Assembly: GCA_016714905.1 (NCBI GenBank)
Contig: JADKBW010000008.1
Coordinates: 131,001 to 195,000 of the forward strand
DNA: 64,000 bases
Source: Flavobacterium sp.
GTDB taxonomy: Bacteria; Bacteroidota; Bacteroidia; Flavobacteriales; Flavobacteriaceae
Direction of reading: 5' to 3'
Part shown: positions 37,416 through 47,471 of the stretch, one piece after another
Layout: each line of letters opens with the position of its first letter
Numbering within the stretch: the stretch's first letter is position 1
Made by a program: the position numbers and the translations under genes
The notes under the pieces: generated by a model
The model's input: the letters and a program-made list of their open reading frames with translations, nothing else
The model's database searches: none
Told to the model about the DNA's origin: nothing

Positions 37416-38210
37416 CTAATTCTCTAGAATTAATATCTCAACCCGGCGATTTTCTTCTTCCTCTTGGGATGATTGTTCCGGAATGGGATGTAATGGTTTG
37501 CTCGTTCCAAATCCTTTGTAAGACAAACGTTTCCTGCTGATTTTTTGCCCAATAAGATAATTATAAATGGCACGGGCGCGCAGCGCTGATAACTCGTTGA
37601 TGTCAAACTGCTTTTGACAACAAATATGACCTTGAATTTCAATTTTAAGTTTGGGATTGTCCTGCAAAGCACAAAGCAAATCGTAGAGTACTGGTTTTGA
37701 TTTCGGTAAAATTCGCGGCGTCATATTATAGAAATTGATGTTTTTTAGTCGAATTGTGGTACCCACTGTTGCCTTCTTAAACTGCTCGGTCAGCGGTGTA
37801 TCTTCATCAAAATAAGCGTTTGTCTTTGGCTTTTCTATTTTGATTTTATCATAAACAATCAAGACTTTACGATTCTCAGCTTGCACTTTCGACTGTTCAA
37901 AATCTTCGCCGAATCCTCTGATTTCATAGTTTTCATTGACTTTGATTTGTTTCGACTTAAGGAAGTCTACGACTGTCTGTACTCGATGAAGCGAAAGAGA
38001 ATCATTATAGGTATTCGTTCCTTTCCAATCGCAAAAACCATAAACTTTACTTACTTCGATGTTTGGATTATTTGCAATCCATGTTTGCAATTGAGTTGTC
38101 GCTGAGTCATTAAGTGTATATTGATCAAAATCAAAAAAAATAGTCAGCTTTTCTTGAGCGTAACTGCTAAGAATGGTAAAAGTTAATATGAGAAAAAAAT
38201 ACCATTTCAT
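37416..38210 (-). CDS. OmpA-like protein, copy 1
   Basis: 264 residues from ATG 38208-38210. Signal peptide (FLILTFTILSSYAQ). Two OmpA-like halves: an N-terminal one (FFDFDQYTLNDSATTQLQTWI, VYGFCDWKGT, YEIRGFGEDF) and a C-terminal one (KPVLYDLLCALQDNPKLKIEIQGHICC, LRARAIYNYLIGQ, RLSYKGFGTSKPLHPIP, ENRRVEILILEN). OmpA C-terminal domains bind peptidoglycan non-covalently; the second half keeps the GxGxxxP and NRRVEI parts. It has no beta-barrel. The 38222 gene is a tandem paralogue. Confidence 0.85.
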   Translation of the reverse strand: MKWYFFLILTFTILSSYAQEKLTIFFDFDQYTLNDSATTQLQTWIANNPNIEVSKVYGFCDWKGTNTYNDSLSLHRVQTVVDFLKSKQIKVNENYEIRGFGEDFEQSKVQAENRKVLIVYDKIKIEKPKTNAYFDEDTPLTEQFKKATVGTTIRLKNINFYNMTPRILPKSKPVLYDLLCALQDNPKLKIEIQGHICCQKQFDINELSALRARAIYNYLIGQKISRKRLSYKGFGTSKPLHPIPEQSSQEEEENRRVEILILEN

Positions 38211-38221
38211 TATTATCAACT

Positions 38222-39108
38222 CTAATTAGAAACTATTTCGATTTCTACTCTGCGGTTGGCAGCACGCTGGGCTTCGTCTTTTTCTGGTAAAGGGAAAATC
38301 GGTTTGGTACTGCCAAAACCTTTGTAAGTAAGGCGATTTTCTTTGATGCCATTGGCCACTAAAAATTATTGATGGCTTTCGCTCGTTGGGTAGATAAATC
38401 CAAACGATCGACTGGCATACAACACAAATGACCTTGAATTTCAATTTTGAGCTTCGGATTTTTTTGAAGCACAACCAGTAATTCATACATCTTTCCTTTC
38501 GATTCCGGAACCACAATAAACGTATTGATTTTGAAATTTAAATTGTCAATTTTGAGCTTCTCCCCGACTGGTGTTTCGGCAATTTTCTTCATAAAATTGA
38601 CATCTAATACATATTCTGACTTTGTCCCATCGGGATTGTCGAAAACCAATTTTTCGGGATATCTAATAATTTCTTTAAGTTCAGCTACGGGAGCTACTTC
38701 TTTGATTCCGAGAATTTCATTTTCTCGTTCTAAATCTTTCGCTTCGATGTAAAATAAAGTCACTTTTCGGTTCTCCGCTTTTATTTTAGACAACTGATGC
38801 AACTCACCGAAGCTTCTGGTTTTGAAATCTTCTCGGATTTTGATTTTGTCCTTTATCAGATTAAAAATGAAATTAATTCTGTTTTTCGCTAACGTATCAT
38901 TAAAACCGCTTGATCCATCTTCATCGGTAAAACCATGAATGCCGAGGATTTTTATATCCGGATTTGCCACTATCCATTGATTGAGACTCTTGGTTTCTTT
39001 TGCAGTCAACTCGAATTTGTTGCTATCGAAATACACCGAGAATTGTTCCTGAGCCGCAACGAAAGCAGTCGAAAGAATACAAAAAAAAGTAAGAAAGACA
39101 AGTTTCAT
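38222..39108 (-). CDS. OmpA-like protein, copy 2, one frameshift
   Basis: About 295 residues after repair, from ATG 39106-39108; the open frame extends upstream without conservation. Signal peptide (FLTFFCILSTAFVAAQ). Like copy 1 it has two OmpA-like halves (VYFDSNKFELTAKETKSLNQWI ... and NPKLKIEIQGHLCCMPVDRLDLS, AKAINNF). The A-run at 38361-38365 is one base short, ending the frame at NNF. The other frame continues LVANGIKENRLTYKGFGSTKP and ends RRVEIEIVSN (stop 38222-38224). It shares QGHxCC with copy 1. Confidence 0.83.
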
Positions 39109-39184
39109 GTGGTGTTTATTTGGAGAACGGAAGTTACGTAAAAAAGTTATAGGTTGTAAGTTGGAGTTCTTTGTAACGAGATGC

Positions 39185-39263
39185 CCTAGCCCCGATAGTA
39201 GTGAAAATCCTTTTGTGGCGGTGTTCGACACAAAAGATTGTAACGGATAGCGGGAACAGCTCC
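39185..39263 (+). repeat. Dispersed TAGCCC...AGCTCCT element, copy B
   Basis: CCCTAGCCCCGATAG ... AATCCTTTTGTG ... CACAAAAGATTG ... GATAGCGGGAACAGCTCCT. The inner arms CTTTTGTG and CACAAAAG form a hairpin; the outer ends are the family borders. It lies between the OmpA copy 2 leader and the glnN terminator. Confidence 0.82.
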
Positions 39264-39277
39264 TGACCTAAAACAAA

Positions 39278-39306
39278 AAAGCCTGCTTCAAAATGAAACA
39301 GGCTTT
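39278..39306 (-). terminator. Terminator of glnN
   Basis: Hairpin AAGCCTG-C-TTCA / TGAA-A-CAGGCTT followed on the minus strand by a T run, 20 bp after the glnN stop. Confidence 0.85.
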
Positions 39307-39325
39307 CTTCAATACGTGTCAGGAA

Positions 39326-41515
39326 TTATTTGGTAAACAACAATTCTCTGTATTTGGTCAATGTCCAGATTTCGTCATCTACTAATAACTCTAATTTATC
39401 GCAGTGTTCACGGATAATTTCGAAATAAGGTTTTACTTTTTCGCAATACGAATCTGCCATTTTGTGAGCATCTGTTAATGCATTGGCTTTTCTTCTGGCT
39501 TCAGTCATTTCTTCTACTTTGGTGTTGATACCTTCAATGTGAGCCGAAATTTCTTTGATTAGAACGATTTGCTCTTTGGCGATTTTTTCGAAGTCTTTTC
39601 CGAAGATTTCTTTCAAGCCTTTTGCATTTTCGATCAAAGTGTTTTGGTAGCGAATCGCTGTTGGAATCACGTGGTTCTTAGCTATATCGCCTAATACGCG
39701 ACCTTCGATTTGAATCTTTTTGGTGTATTCTTCCAATTCGATTTCGTAACGAGCTTCCACTTCAACGTGATTCATGATGCCCATTTCAGAAAACAAAGCT
39801 AAAGCTTGCTTTGAAGCTCTTGCTTTTAAAGCTTGTGGCGTCGTTTTGAAATTGCTCAATCCTCTTTTTGCCGCTTCTTTTTCCCAAGCATCGCTATAAC
39901 CGTCGCCTTCGAAAAGGATATTTTTAGAAACTTTGATGTATTCTCTTAAGACATTGAAAATCGCTTCGTCTTTTTTCAATCCTTTTTTGTCAATTAAAGC
40001 ATCAACTTCCACTTTAAAATCTTTCAATTGTTTGGCAACAATCGTATTCAAAGTCGTCATGGCATTCGAACAGTTTGCTGATGAACCCACGGCTCTGAAT
40101 TCGAATTTATTTCCAGTAAAGGCAAATGGAGACGTTCTGTTTCTGTCTGTATTATCTAACAATACATCTGGAATTTTACCCACTACATTCAATTTTAAAT
40201 CGGTTTTTTCTTCTGGTGATAATTTACCAGTCGTAACGCCTTCTAACTCCATCAATACTTTGGTCAATTGCTCACCAATAAATACAGAAATAATTGCTGG
40301 TGGCGCTTCATTCGCTCCCAAACGGTGGTCATTACTTGCTGTTGCGATTGATCCTCTTAACAAAGATTCGTAATCATTTACAGCTTTAATTGTATTGACA
40401 AAGAAAGTTAAGAATTGCAAATTACTCATTGGTGTTTTGCTTGGACTCAACAAATTCACGCCAGTATCTGTAGCCAAAGACCAGTTATTGTGTTTTCCAG
40501 AACCATTAACACCTTTGAAAGGTTTCTCGTGGAATAATACTGTAAAATCGTGACGTTCTGCTACTTTTTGCATGACATCCATTAGCAAACAGTTGTGGTC
40601 AACCGCAAGATTCGTTTCTTCGAATATTGGAGCCAACTCAAATTGATTTGGCGCTACTTCATTGTGACGCGTTTTTACTGGAATTCCCAACAACATACAT
40701 TCTTGCTCCAAATCTCTCATATACGTTAATGCACGTGTCGGAATGGAACCAAAATAATGATCGTCTAGTTGTTGTCCTTTAGCAGAAGTGTGTCCTAGTA
40801 ATGTTCTACCAGTCATCATCAAGTCTGGACGAGAGTTCGCTAAAGACTTATCAACTAAGAAATATTCTTGTTCCCAACCTAAAGTGGCAGTTACTTTTTT
40901 TACGTTTTTGTCGAAATATTTGCAAACATTCGTTGCAGCTTCATCCATCGCAGATAAAGCACGTAATAATGGAATTTTATTATCTAAAGCTTCTCCGGTG
41001 TACGAAATAAAAACAGTCGGGATGCACAACGTAGTTCCGAAAATGAAAGCTGGAGATGTCGGATCCCAAGCTGTATAACCTCTTGCTTCAAAAGTGTTTC
41101 TAATTCCACCATTTGGGAAACTTGATGCGTCTGGTTCTTGTTGAACTAATTGGCCACCACCAAATTTTTCAACTGGATCACTACCATCATACGATGTTTC
41201 GAAAAAGGCATCATGCTTTTCTGCAGTTGCGCCAGTCAATGGTTGAAACCAGTGTGTATAATGCGTTACGCCTTTAGACAAAGCCCATTCTTTCATACCC
41301 ATTGCAATATAATCTGCTAATTTTCTGTCGATTTTAGTTCCATGCTGCACCGCATCGCGAACACCTTTAAAAGCATCTGAAGTCAAATACTGCTTCATTG
41401 CTTTTTCATTAAACACATTAGAACCAAACAAAGTTGATTTTTTGTCGGTTTCTTCAAATTTAACTGGAATTCTGTTAGATGCTTCTTTTAAAGCTTGAAA
41501 ACGTAATGTTGCCAT
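39326..41515 (-). CDS. glnN: Glutamine synthetase type III
   Basis: 729 residues, the usual size of GSIII, which makes glutamine from glutamate, ammonia and ATP and is the main glutamine synthetase of Bacteroidetes. Visible: THWFQPLTGATAEKHDAF, FGGGQLVQQEPDASSFPNGG, GWEQEYFLVDK (catalytic Glu), RHNEVAPNQFELAPIFEE, FHEKPFKGVNGSGKHNNWS, and a helical C-terminus. The gene stands alone between two repeats-bearing gaps, with its own terminator. Nitrogen control elements are not recognisable. Confidence 0.97.
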   Translation of the reverse strand: MATLRFQALKEASNRIPVKFEETDKKSTLFGSNVFNEKAMKQYLTSDAFKGVRDAVQHGTKIDRKLADYIAMGMKEWALSKGVTHYTHWFQPLTGATAEKHDAFFETSYDGSDPVEKFGGGQLVQQEPDASSFPNGGIRNTFEARGYTAWDPTSPAFIFGTTLCIPTVFISYTGEALDNKIPLLRALSAMDEAATNVCKYFDKNVKKVTATLGWEQEYFLVDKSLANSRPDLMMTGRTLLGHTSAKGQQLDDHYFGSIPTRALTYMRDLEQECMLLGIPVKTRHNEVAPNQFELAPIFEETNLAVDHNCLLMDVMQKVAERHDFTVLFHEKPFKGVNGSGKHNNWSLATDTGVNLLSPSKTPMSNLQFLTFFVNTIKAVNDYESLLRGSIATASNDHRLGANEAPPAIISVFIGEQLTKVLMELEGVTTGKLSPEEKTDLKLNVVGKIPDVLLDNTDRNRTSPFAFTGNKFEFRAVGSSANCSNAMTTLNTIVAKQLKDFKVEVDALIDKKGLKKDEAIFNVLREYIKVSKNILFEGDGYSDAWEKEAAKRGLSNFKTTPQALKARASKQALALFSEMGIMNHVEVEARYEIELEEYTKKIQIEGRVLGDIAKNHVIPTAIRYQNTLIENAKGLKEIFGKDFEKIAKEQIVLIKEISAHIEGINTKVEEMTEARRKANALTDAHKMADSYCEKVKPYFEIIREHCDKLELLVDDEIWTLTKYRELLFTK

Positions 41516-41673
41516 AAAAATTTAATTTATTGAGTTATACCCTATTAATTTGATGCAAATATATAAAAATATCATACTGCAAATAAATTAACCCTATTTT
41601 TTTGAGGGTAAAATTGATAAATTAGTTAAAATGAATAAAAACATAGACAAAATACAATCCTCCGTAGTAAATA

Positions 41674-41703
41674 TTGTAGTTTATCGACTATCCTCTATAT
41701 TTG
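41674..41703 (+). promoter_or_regulatory. Bacteroidetes-type promoter of terC
   Basis: TTG at 41674-41676, a spacer of exactly 19 nt, then TATATTTG at 41696-41703. This fits the flavobacterial housekeeping pattern TTTG/TTG-N19-TAnnTTTG. It ends 25 bp before the start codon at 41729. Confidence 0.72.
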
Positions 41704-41728
41704 CGCCACACACCAATTCGTAATTATT

Positions 41729-42676
41729 ATGATTGTTTGGATCGCTTTTTTAATTGTCATCTTTATTTTTCTTGCCTTAGATTTGGGCGTTTTTAATAAA
41801 ACACCACATATTATCAATGCCAAAGAAGCGAGCAAATGGACCGCGGTATGGGTAACACTTTCATTTTGTTTTTCTGGCGTAATCTTTTGGCTGTATTCAA
41901 ATGCGTACATTTCGAATCCTAACAATTACAAACCGTTAACCGCTACCCTTAAATATATTACTGGATATTTAATTGAATTGTCACTGAGCATCGACAACAT
42001 TTTTGTTATCGCCATTATTTTCAGTGCTTTCAAGATCGCTCAGAAATACCAACATCGGATCCTTTTCTGGGGCATAATTGGAGCTATTGTTTTTAGAGGA
42101 TTGATGATATTCTTTGGCGTTTTGCTTATCAATAAGTTTACATGGACAACCTATTTGTTTGGCGCTTTCTTATTATTTACCGCGATTAAGATGTTGTTTA
42201 CGAAAGACGAAGAAGATTTTGAACCCAAGGAATCTTTTGTATACAAAGCATTAGGGAGAATTATTCCCATTACCAGCCACACTGAAAAAGAACATTTTTT
42301 TATTAAGAAAGATGCTAAAACTTATGCGACACCACTTTTTGTTTCCTTGATTGTTATTGAAGTGATGGACGTATTATTCGCCGTCGACAGCGTTCCTGCG
42401 ATTTTAGCGATAACTTCAGATCCTTTTATTGTATTCAGTTCGAACATCTTCGCCATTTTAGGATTGCGGTCGATGTACTTCTTCTTAGCCAACATGTTGG
42501 AAAAATTCAGTCATTTAGAATACAGTTTGATTGCTATTTTGAGTTTCGTTGGACTCAAAATGCTCTTTCATGATTATATTGAAGTTCCGGAGTGGGCTTC
42601 GTTAGGATTTATAGCGTTAGCACTTTTGATTGGCATTTTGGTTTCTTTAAAGAGCGAATCAAAAAATGAGGCATAA
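41729..42676 (+). CDS. TerC family integral membrane protein
   Basis: 315 residues, about nine membrane helices. Typical TerC/Alx features: FLALDLGVFNK (acidic residue in an early helix), ELSLSIDNIFVIAIIF (SxDN), LFTAIKMLF, LIVIEVMDVLFAVDSVPAILAITSDPFIV (second acidic motif) and FAILGLRSMYF. Family members are implicated in manganese export and tellurite resistance; Alx-type proteins export Mn(II). The conserved Asp residues fit a cation transporter. A strong promoter lies just upstream and a weak terminator follows. Confidence 0.92.
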   Translation: MIVWIAFLIVIFIFLALDLGVFNKTPHIINAKEASKWTAVWVTLSFCFSGVIFWLYSNAYISNPNNYKPLTATLKYITGYLIELSLSIDNIFVIAIIFSAFKIAQKYQHRILFWGIIGAIVFRGLMIFFGVLLINKFTWTTYLFGAFLLFTAIKMLFTKDEEDFEPKESFVYKALGRIIPITSHTEKEHFFIKKDAKTYATPLFVSLIVIEVMDVLFAVDSVPAILAITSDPFIVFSSNIFAILGLRSMYFFLANMLEKFSHLEYSLIAILSFVGLKMLFHDYIEVPEWASLGFIALALLIGILVSLKSESKNEA

Positions 42677-42703
42677 AAAAACCGCCTTGAAAAGACGGTC
42701 TTT
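42675..42703 (+). terminator. Terminator of terC
   Basis: ACCGCCTT / AAGACGGT stem with one mismatch, T-rich after, overlapping the terC stop. Also faces the end of the minus gene at 42721. Confidence 0.65.
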
Positions 42704-42720
42704 GTTAAATTTAAACCTAA

Positions 42721-43232
42721 TTAAAGCGTTTTTATTTTGCTTTCATCAATCTTATACGCTTTTATTACGGCGTTGTAGTCTTCAAGATTAATGGGGTTTT
42801 GGATTCCTTTGTTAGCAAATTGTCCTGGAATAATTACAACTCTAAAAATTTGACCCAGTCTAAAATCATCGCTTAAGGTTTGCAAGTCATTTCCTTCCAA
42901 AAAGATGTTTACATCAAACCTTGTTGCATCGAAATTATAAGCGAAATCAAAAGTTCCATCAGAGAAGTATCTGTATTGAGGCATCAATTGCCACACATCC
43001 GCACCATTACCAACCCCAGACAATCTGTAAACTAAAACGTGATCTGACGCTAGCGCCGAATTCGGAAACGTATAAAAAACGCCAAAACTTGGAGCTAAAA
43101 AATTAATTGGAACTGTTTCATAAACTGTAGCTTCTGCGCTATACCCTGTTTCGCCTCTCGGTCCTTTGGTCCTGCGCAACTCATAAAACTTGTCCCGATT
43201 GCTATAACTAAAAGTAAAATTATTTTTTTCAT
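42721..43232 (-). CDS. Small lipoprotein with collagen-like start, one frameshift
   Basis: About 170 residues from ATG 43230-43232 after repair. The N-terminus MKKIILLLVIAIGTSFMSC ends in a lipobox (FMSC), followed by AGPKGPRGETG, a short collagen-like Gly-Pro-rich stretch. One G is missing near 43163, so the open frame begins only at RRTKGPRGE. The rest is a compact beta-rich domain (FGVFYTFPNSALASDHVLVYRL, YRYFSDGTFDFAYNF, FRVVIIPGQF). Flavobacteria carry many small lipoproteins of this kind; the function is unknown. Confidence 0.72.
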
Positions 43233-43344
43233 GATTTCTATATTTAAAAGTTTAAAACCGACAAGTCAAAAACCAAACCAAAAAAGTGATTTTATCATTT
43301 AAATCTAAATTGACTTACTTTTACATTAAGAAATAATAGGTTTT

Positions 43345-43497
43345 ATGGGAAGAAACAACGAGCGCAATATCAAGAAACATAACGATAAATTGCACAAGGC
43401 GCAAGACAAAGCCAAGCAAGCAGAACTGCTTCGAAAAGAAAAATTGAAAGCTATTGTAAAGAAATTCAATAGTGAAAATCCAAATAACAATGAATAG
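43345..43497 (+). CDS. Small basic hypothetical protein
   Basis: 50 residues: MGRNNERNIKKHNDKLHKAQ and a Lys/Glu-rich helix ending SENPNNNE. Predicted to be one long charged helix, possibly RNA-associated, but there is no recognised domain. Its stop overlaps the start of the next small gene by 8 bp, which supports real translation. Confidence 0.55.
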   Translation: MGRNNERNIKKHNDKLHKAQDKAKQAELLRKEKLKAIVKKFNSENPNNNE

Positions 43498-43717
43498 TCA
43501 TAAATTCAGTGATCTAAAAAATCAAGTGCAAGAAATAATTGACTTGATGGCTAAGAAAGATTTTATTGAAGCCAACTTCAAATTGCTCGATGCTTGCGAA
43601 TATCTGGATGAAGTATTAGATTTTTCAGAAAAAGATTCAGATTTAATTGAAATAAGTAAATACAAAGTATTACTCCATCAACTAGAACAAAAAATCAATC
43701 TAGCATTAAATTTATAA
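43490..43717 (+). CDS. Small helical hypothetical protein
   Basis: 75 residues from ATG 43490 (MNSHKFSDLKNQVQEIIDLM). Helical and acidic (ACEYLDEVLDFSEKDSDLIEI), with no signal peptide and no known domain. It overlaps the basic 50-residue gene by 8 bp; the opposite charges of the two products invite the guess that they interact, which is speculation. Confidence 0.6.
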   Translation: MNSHKFSDLKNQVQEIIDLMAKKDFIEANFKLLDACEYLDEVLDFSEKDSDLIEISKYKVLLHQLEQKINLALNL

Positions 43718-43766
43718 GCCACGAATGCACGAATTAAAGTGTTGCAAATTCGTGCATTCACAGCTT
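43716..43766. repeat. Octanucleotide-unit hairpin 1
   Basis: AATGCACGAATT at 43724-43735 pairs perfectly with AATTCGTGCATT at 43747-43758; outer AAGC/GCTT pairs too. The arm is two 8-nt units, CACGAATG and CACGAATT. It sits between convergent gene ends and could terminate transcription both ways. Confidence 0.78.
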
Positions 43767-43783
43767 ATTGTTTAAGTTTTAAC

Positions 43784-46700
43784 CTACATATTCCGTCTAT
43801 ACTGACCACCTACTTCAAACAAAGCACTGGTAATTTGTCCTAACGAACAAATCTTGGTCGCTTCCATCAAACGCTCAAATAAGTTTTCGTTTTTGATGGC
43901 GGCTTCCTGAAGAGCATTCAAATGTTGTTTACTTTTTCCGCGCCAAATTGATGCAGATTTTCTAACATATCTATTTGATATTGCTTTTCTTCTTCTGTCG
44001 CACGAATCACTTCCGCCGGAATTACTGTCGGAGAACCTTTTGAACTCAAGAATGTATTTACACCAATAATCGGAAATTCTCCAGTGTGTTTCAAAGTCTC
44101 ATAATACAAACTTTCTTCTTGAATTTTAGAACGTTGGTACATGGTTTCCATGGCGCCTAACACACCGCCTCGTTCTGTAATACGATCAAATTCTTGCAAA
44201 ACCGCTGCTTCAACCAAATCGGTTAATTCTTCAATAATAAAAGAACCTTGAATTGGATTTTCATTTTTCGCTAATCCTAATTCTTTATTAATGATCAACT
44301 GAATTGCCATCGCACGACGCACCGATTCTTCAGTTGGAGTCGTAATGGCTTCATCGTAGGCATTCGTATGTAAAGAATTGCAATTGTCGTAAATCGCATA
44401 CAAAGCCTGTAAAGTCGTACTAATATCATTGAAGTCAATTTCCTGCGCATGCAACGATCGTCCAGAAGTTTGAATATGGTATTTCAACATTTGCGCTCTT
44501 TCGTTAGCACCATATTTATTCTTCAGTGCTTTTGCCCATATTTTACGAGCCACACGGCCAATTACGGCATACTCTGGATCAATTCCGTTTGAGAAAAAGA
44601 AAGATAAGTTCGGACCGAAGTCATTGATATTCATGCCGCGACTCAAATAATACTCCACGTAAGTAAATCCGTTAGAAAGCGTAAACGCCAACTGTGTAAT
44701 CGGATTCGCTCCCGCTTCGGCGATATGATATCCTGAAATTGAAACCGAGTAAAAGTTTCGGACGTTGTTTTTGATAAAATATTCTTGCACATCGCCCATC
44801 AATCGCAAGGCAAATTCGGTCGAGAATATACAGGTGTTTTGCGCTTGATCTTCTTTCAAAATATCCGCTTGAACAGTTCCGCGAACTTGTGCTAACGTTT
44901 TGATTTTAATTTCATTATAAACCGTTACCGGAAGTACTTTATCTCCTGTAACTCCCAGCAACATCAATCCCAATCCGTTGTTTCCTTCTGGTAAATCGCC
45001 TTGGTATTTTGGTCGAATCGTGCCTTTTGATTTATAGATTTCGTTGATTTTTTCTTCGACTTCCGTTTCTAAATTGTTGGCTTTAATATACAATTCACAT
45101 TGCTGATCAATCGCAGCATTCATAAAGAAACCGAGTAACATCGGCGCCGGTCCATTTATAGTCATACTCACAGAAGTCATGGCATGCACCAAATCGAAAC
45201 CAGAATACAATTTCTTAGCATCGTCCAAACAACAAATAGAAACGCCGGCATTTCCAATTTTTCCATAAATATCAGGGCGAATGTGCGGATCATTTCCGTA
45301 TAAAGTCACGCTATCAAAAGCGGTCGACAGACGTTTGGCTGGTAAACCGGCACTTACATAATGAAAACGCTTGTTGGTTCGTTCTGGTCCACCTTCTCCA
45401 GCAAACATTCGTGACGGATCTTCTCCTTCTCGCTTGAACGGATACAATCCAGCAGTAAATGGAAATTCACCCGGAACATTCTCCTGCAAACACCAACGCA
45501 AAATATCGCCCCAAGCGTGATACTTTGGCAGCGCTACTTTTGGAATTTGAGAATGCGACAATGATTCTGTATGTGTAGCAATTTTGATTTCCTTATCGCG
45601 AACTTTAAACGAATAAATTGGATTTTTGTATTTGTTGACTTTCTCATCCCAAGTCAATATGATTTCCCAATTGTATGGATCTAAATCCATTTTGACGCGG
45701 TCGAATTCCTTAAGCAATAAACTTAGAAATGACGCATCGCCTTTCGAAGCATTGATTATAGATTCATCGATTCCTGCTTTGGTTAAAGTTGGAATTACAC
45801 CGCCAACACTTTCAATCGTTTTGAAAATTCCGTATAATTTCTGCGCGACTTGTTCTTGACTTAAAGCAATCTCATCATATTTTCGATTGTTTTCTGCAAT
45901 CTCAGATAAATAGCGGGTTCTGTGTGGCGGAATAACAAAAATCTTTTCGCTCATTTCACGCGTGATTTGAAACGTCGATTTCAAATCAGATTGCGTTTTC
46001 TCTACAATTTTATCCATGATGGCTTTGTAGAGCGTATTCATTCCAGGATCATTAAACTGTGAAGCGATGGTGCCGAAAACCGGCATACTATCTGGATTTT
46101 CATCCCACAAATTGTGATTGCGTTGGTATTGTTTCTTCACGTCACGCAAGGCGTCTAAAGCACCGCGTTTGTCGAATTTGTTCAAAGCCACCAAATCAGC
46201 AAAATCAAGCATATCGATTTTTTCCAATTGGGTTGCGGCTCCAAATTCAGGCGTCATGACATAGAGCGAAACATCGGAATGATCCATGATTTCGGTGTCT
46301 GATTGTCCGATTCCAGATGTTTCGAGTATGATGATATCGTATTTGGCTGCTTTTAAAACTTGAATGGCCTCGGCAACGTATTTTGACAAAGCCAAATTAG
46401 ACTGTCTTGTCGCCAAGGAACGCATATAAACTCTAGGATTGTTAATCGCATTCATTCGAATTCGATCTCCAAGTAAAGCACCACCTGTTTTTCGTTTGGA
46501 TGGATCTACTGAAATTAATCCAATAGTTTTCTCCGGAAAATCAATTAGAAAACGACGTACTAATTCATCGACCAAAGAGGATTTTCCCGCGCCACCAGTT
46601 CCAGTAATTCCCAAAACTGGAATTTTAGATGTTTCATTTTGCTGGTGAATGTTATCAAAAACGGGCTTGGCAATCTCAGGGAAGTTTTCTGCTGCCGAAA

Positions 46701-47208
46701 TCAAACGCGCAATAGCTGTTGGATTTTTTTCTTCGATGTGTTGCAGTTCGCCATTGAGTTTGTCGCCAATAGCATAATCCGATTGCTGCACCAAATCGTT
46801 AATCATACCTTGCAATCCCATGGCACGGCCATCATCTGGTGAGTAAATTTTAGTTATTCCGTAGGCATGTAATTCTGCAATTTCACTTGGAAGAATCACA
46901 CCACCGCCACCGCCAAATATTTTGATATGGCCTGCTCCTTTTTCCTTTAGCAAATCGAACATGTATTTGAAATACTCGTTATGACCACCCTGATAGGAAG
47001 TCATCGCAATAGCATTCGCGTCTTCTTGAATGGCAGTATTGACTACTTCTTCTACACTTCGGTCGTGGCCTAAGTGAATCACTTCTACACCAGTTGATTG
47101 AATAATACGGCGCATGATATTGATTGCAGCATCATGTCCGTCAAACAAAGAGGCAGCAGTTACAATTCGGACTTTATTTTTTGGGATATACGGTAGAACT
47201 TGTTCCAT
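43784..47208 (-). CDS. icmF: Fused acyl-CoA mutase IcmF (B12 domain - G-protein chaperone - mutase), one frameshift
   Basis: About 1140 residues after repair. N-terminal cobalamin-binding domain with DGHDAA at 23-28 (DxHxxG-type, His ligand of cobalt). MeaB-like GTPase: GITGTGGAGKSSLVDEL near 200, then the G-domain motif NKFDKRG. C-terminal TIM-barrel mutase with RNFYSVSISGYHIAEAGANP. IcmF isomerises isobutyryl-CoA and butyryl-CoA (some act on pivalyl-CoA) and its G domain guards cofactor loading. One missing base in the run at 43933-43937 ends the frame at KVNNI. The other frame continues KQHLNALQEAAIKNENLFE and ends GGQYRRNM at 43784. Confidence 0.93.
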
Positions 47209-47351
47209 TTTTAGTTTTATGTCATTAAGAAGCGTGCAATTTACAGAATTTTCAAAAAATTGCCTATTAATTACTATAAAACATAAAAATATAATAGTCC
47301 GATGATTTTGAGGAAATTAATTTTAGATTTGACGCTCTAATATAACGAAAT

Positions 47352-47461
47352 GCCCTAGCCCTGATGGAAGGGAAAATCCTTTTTTGTTTTAGTAAATGCT
47401 CATCGACTGCGCTCGGTATGACAAAACAAAAAAGATTGGAATGACAGCGGGATTAGCTTCT
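47352..47461 (+). repeat. Dispersed TAGCCC...TAGCTTCT element, copy C
   Basis: CCCTAGCCCTGATGG, AATCCTTTTTTGTTTT, then an inserted stretch with CATCGACTGCGCTCGGTATGA, then AAACAAAAAAGATTGG and CAGCGGGATTAGCTTCT. The U-rich and A-rich halves pair. Located upstream of purU. Confidence 0.82.
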
Positions 47462-47471
47462 AAAAAACGAA

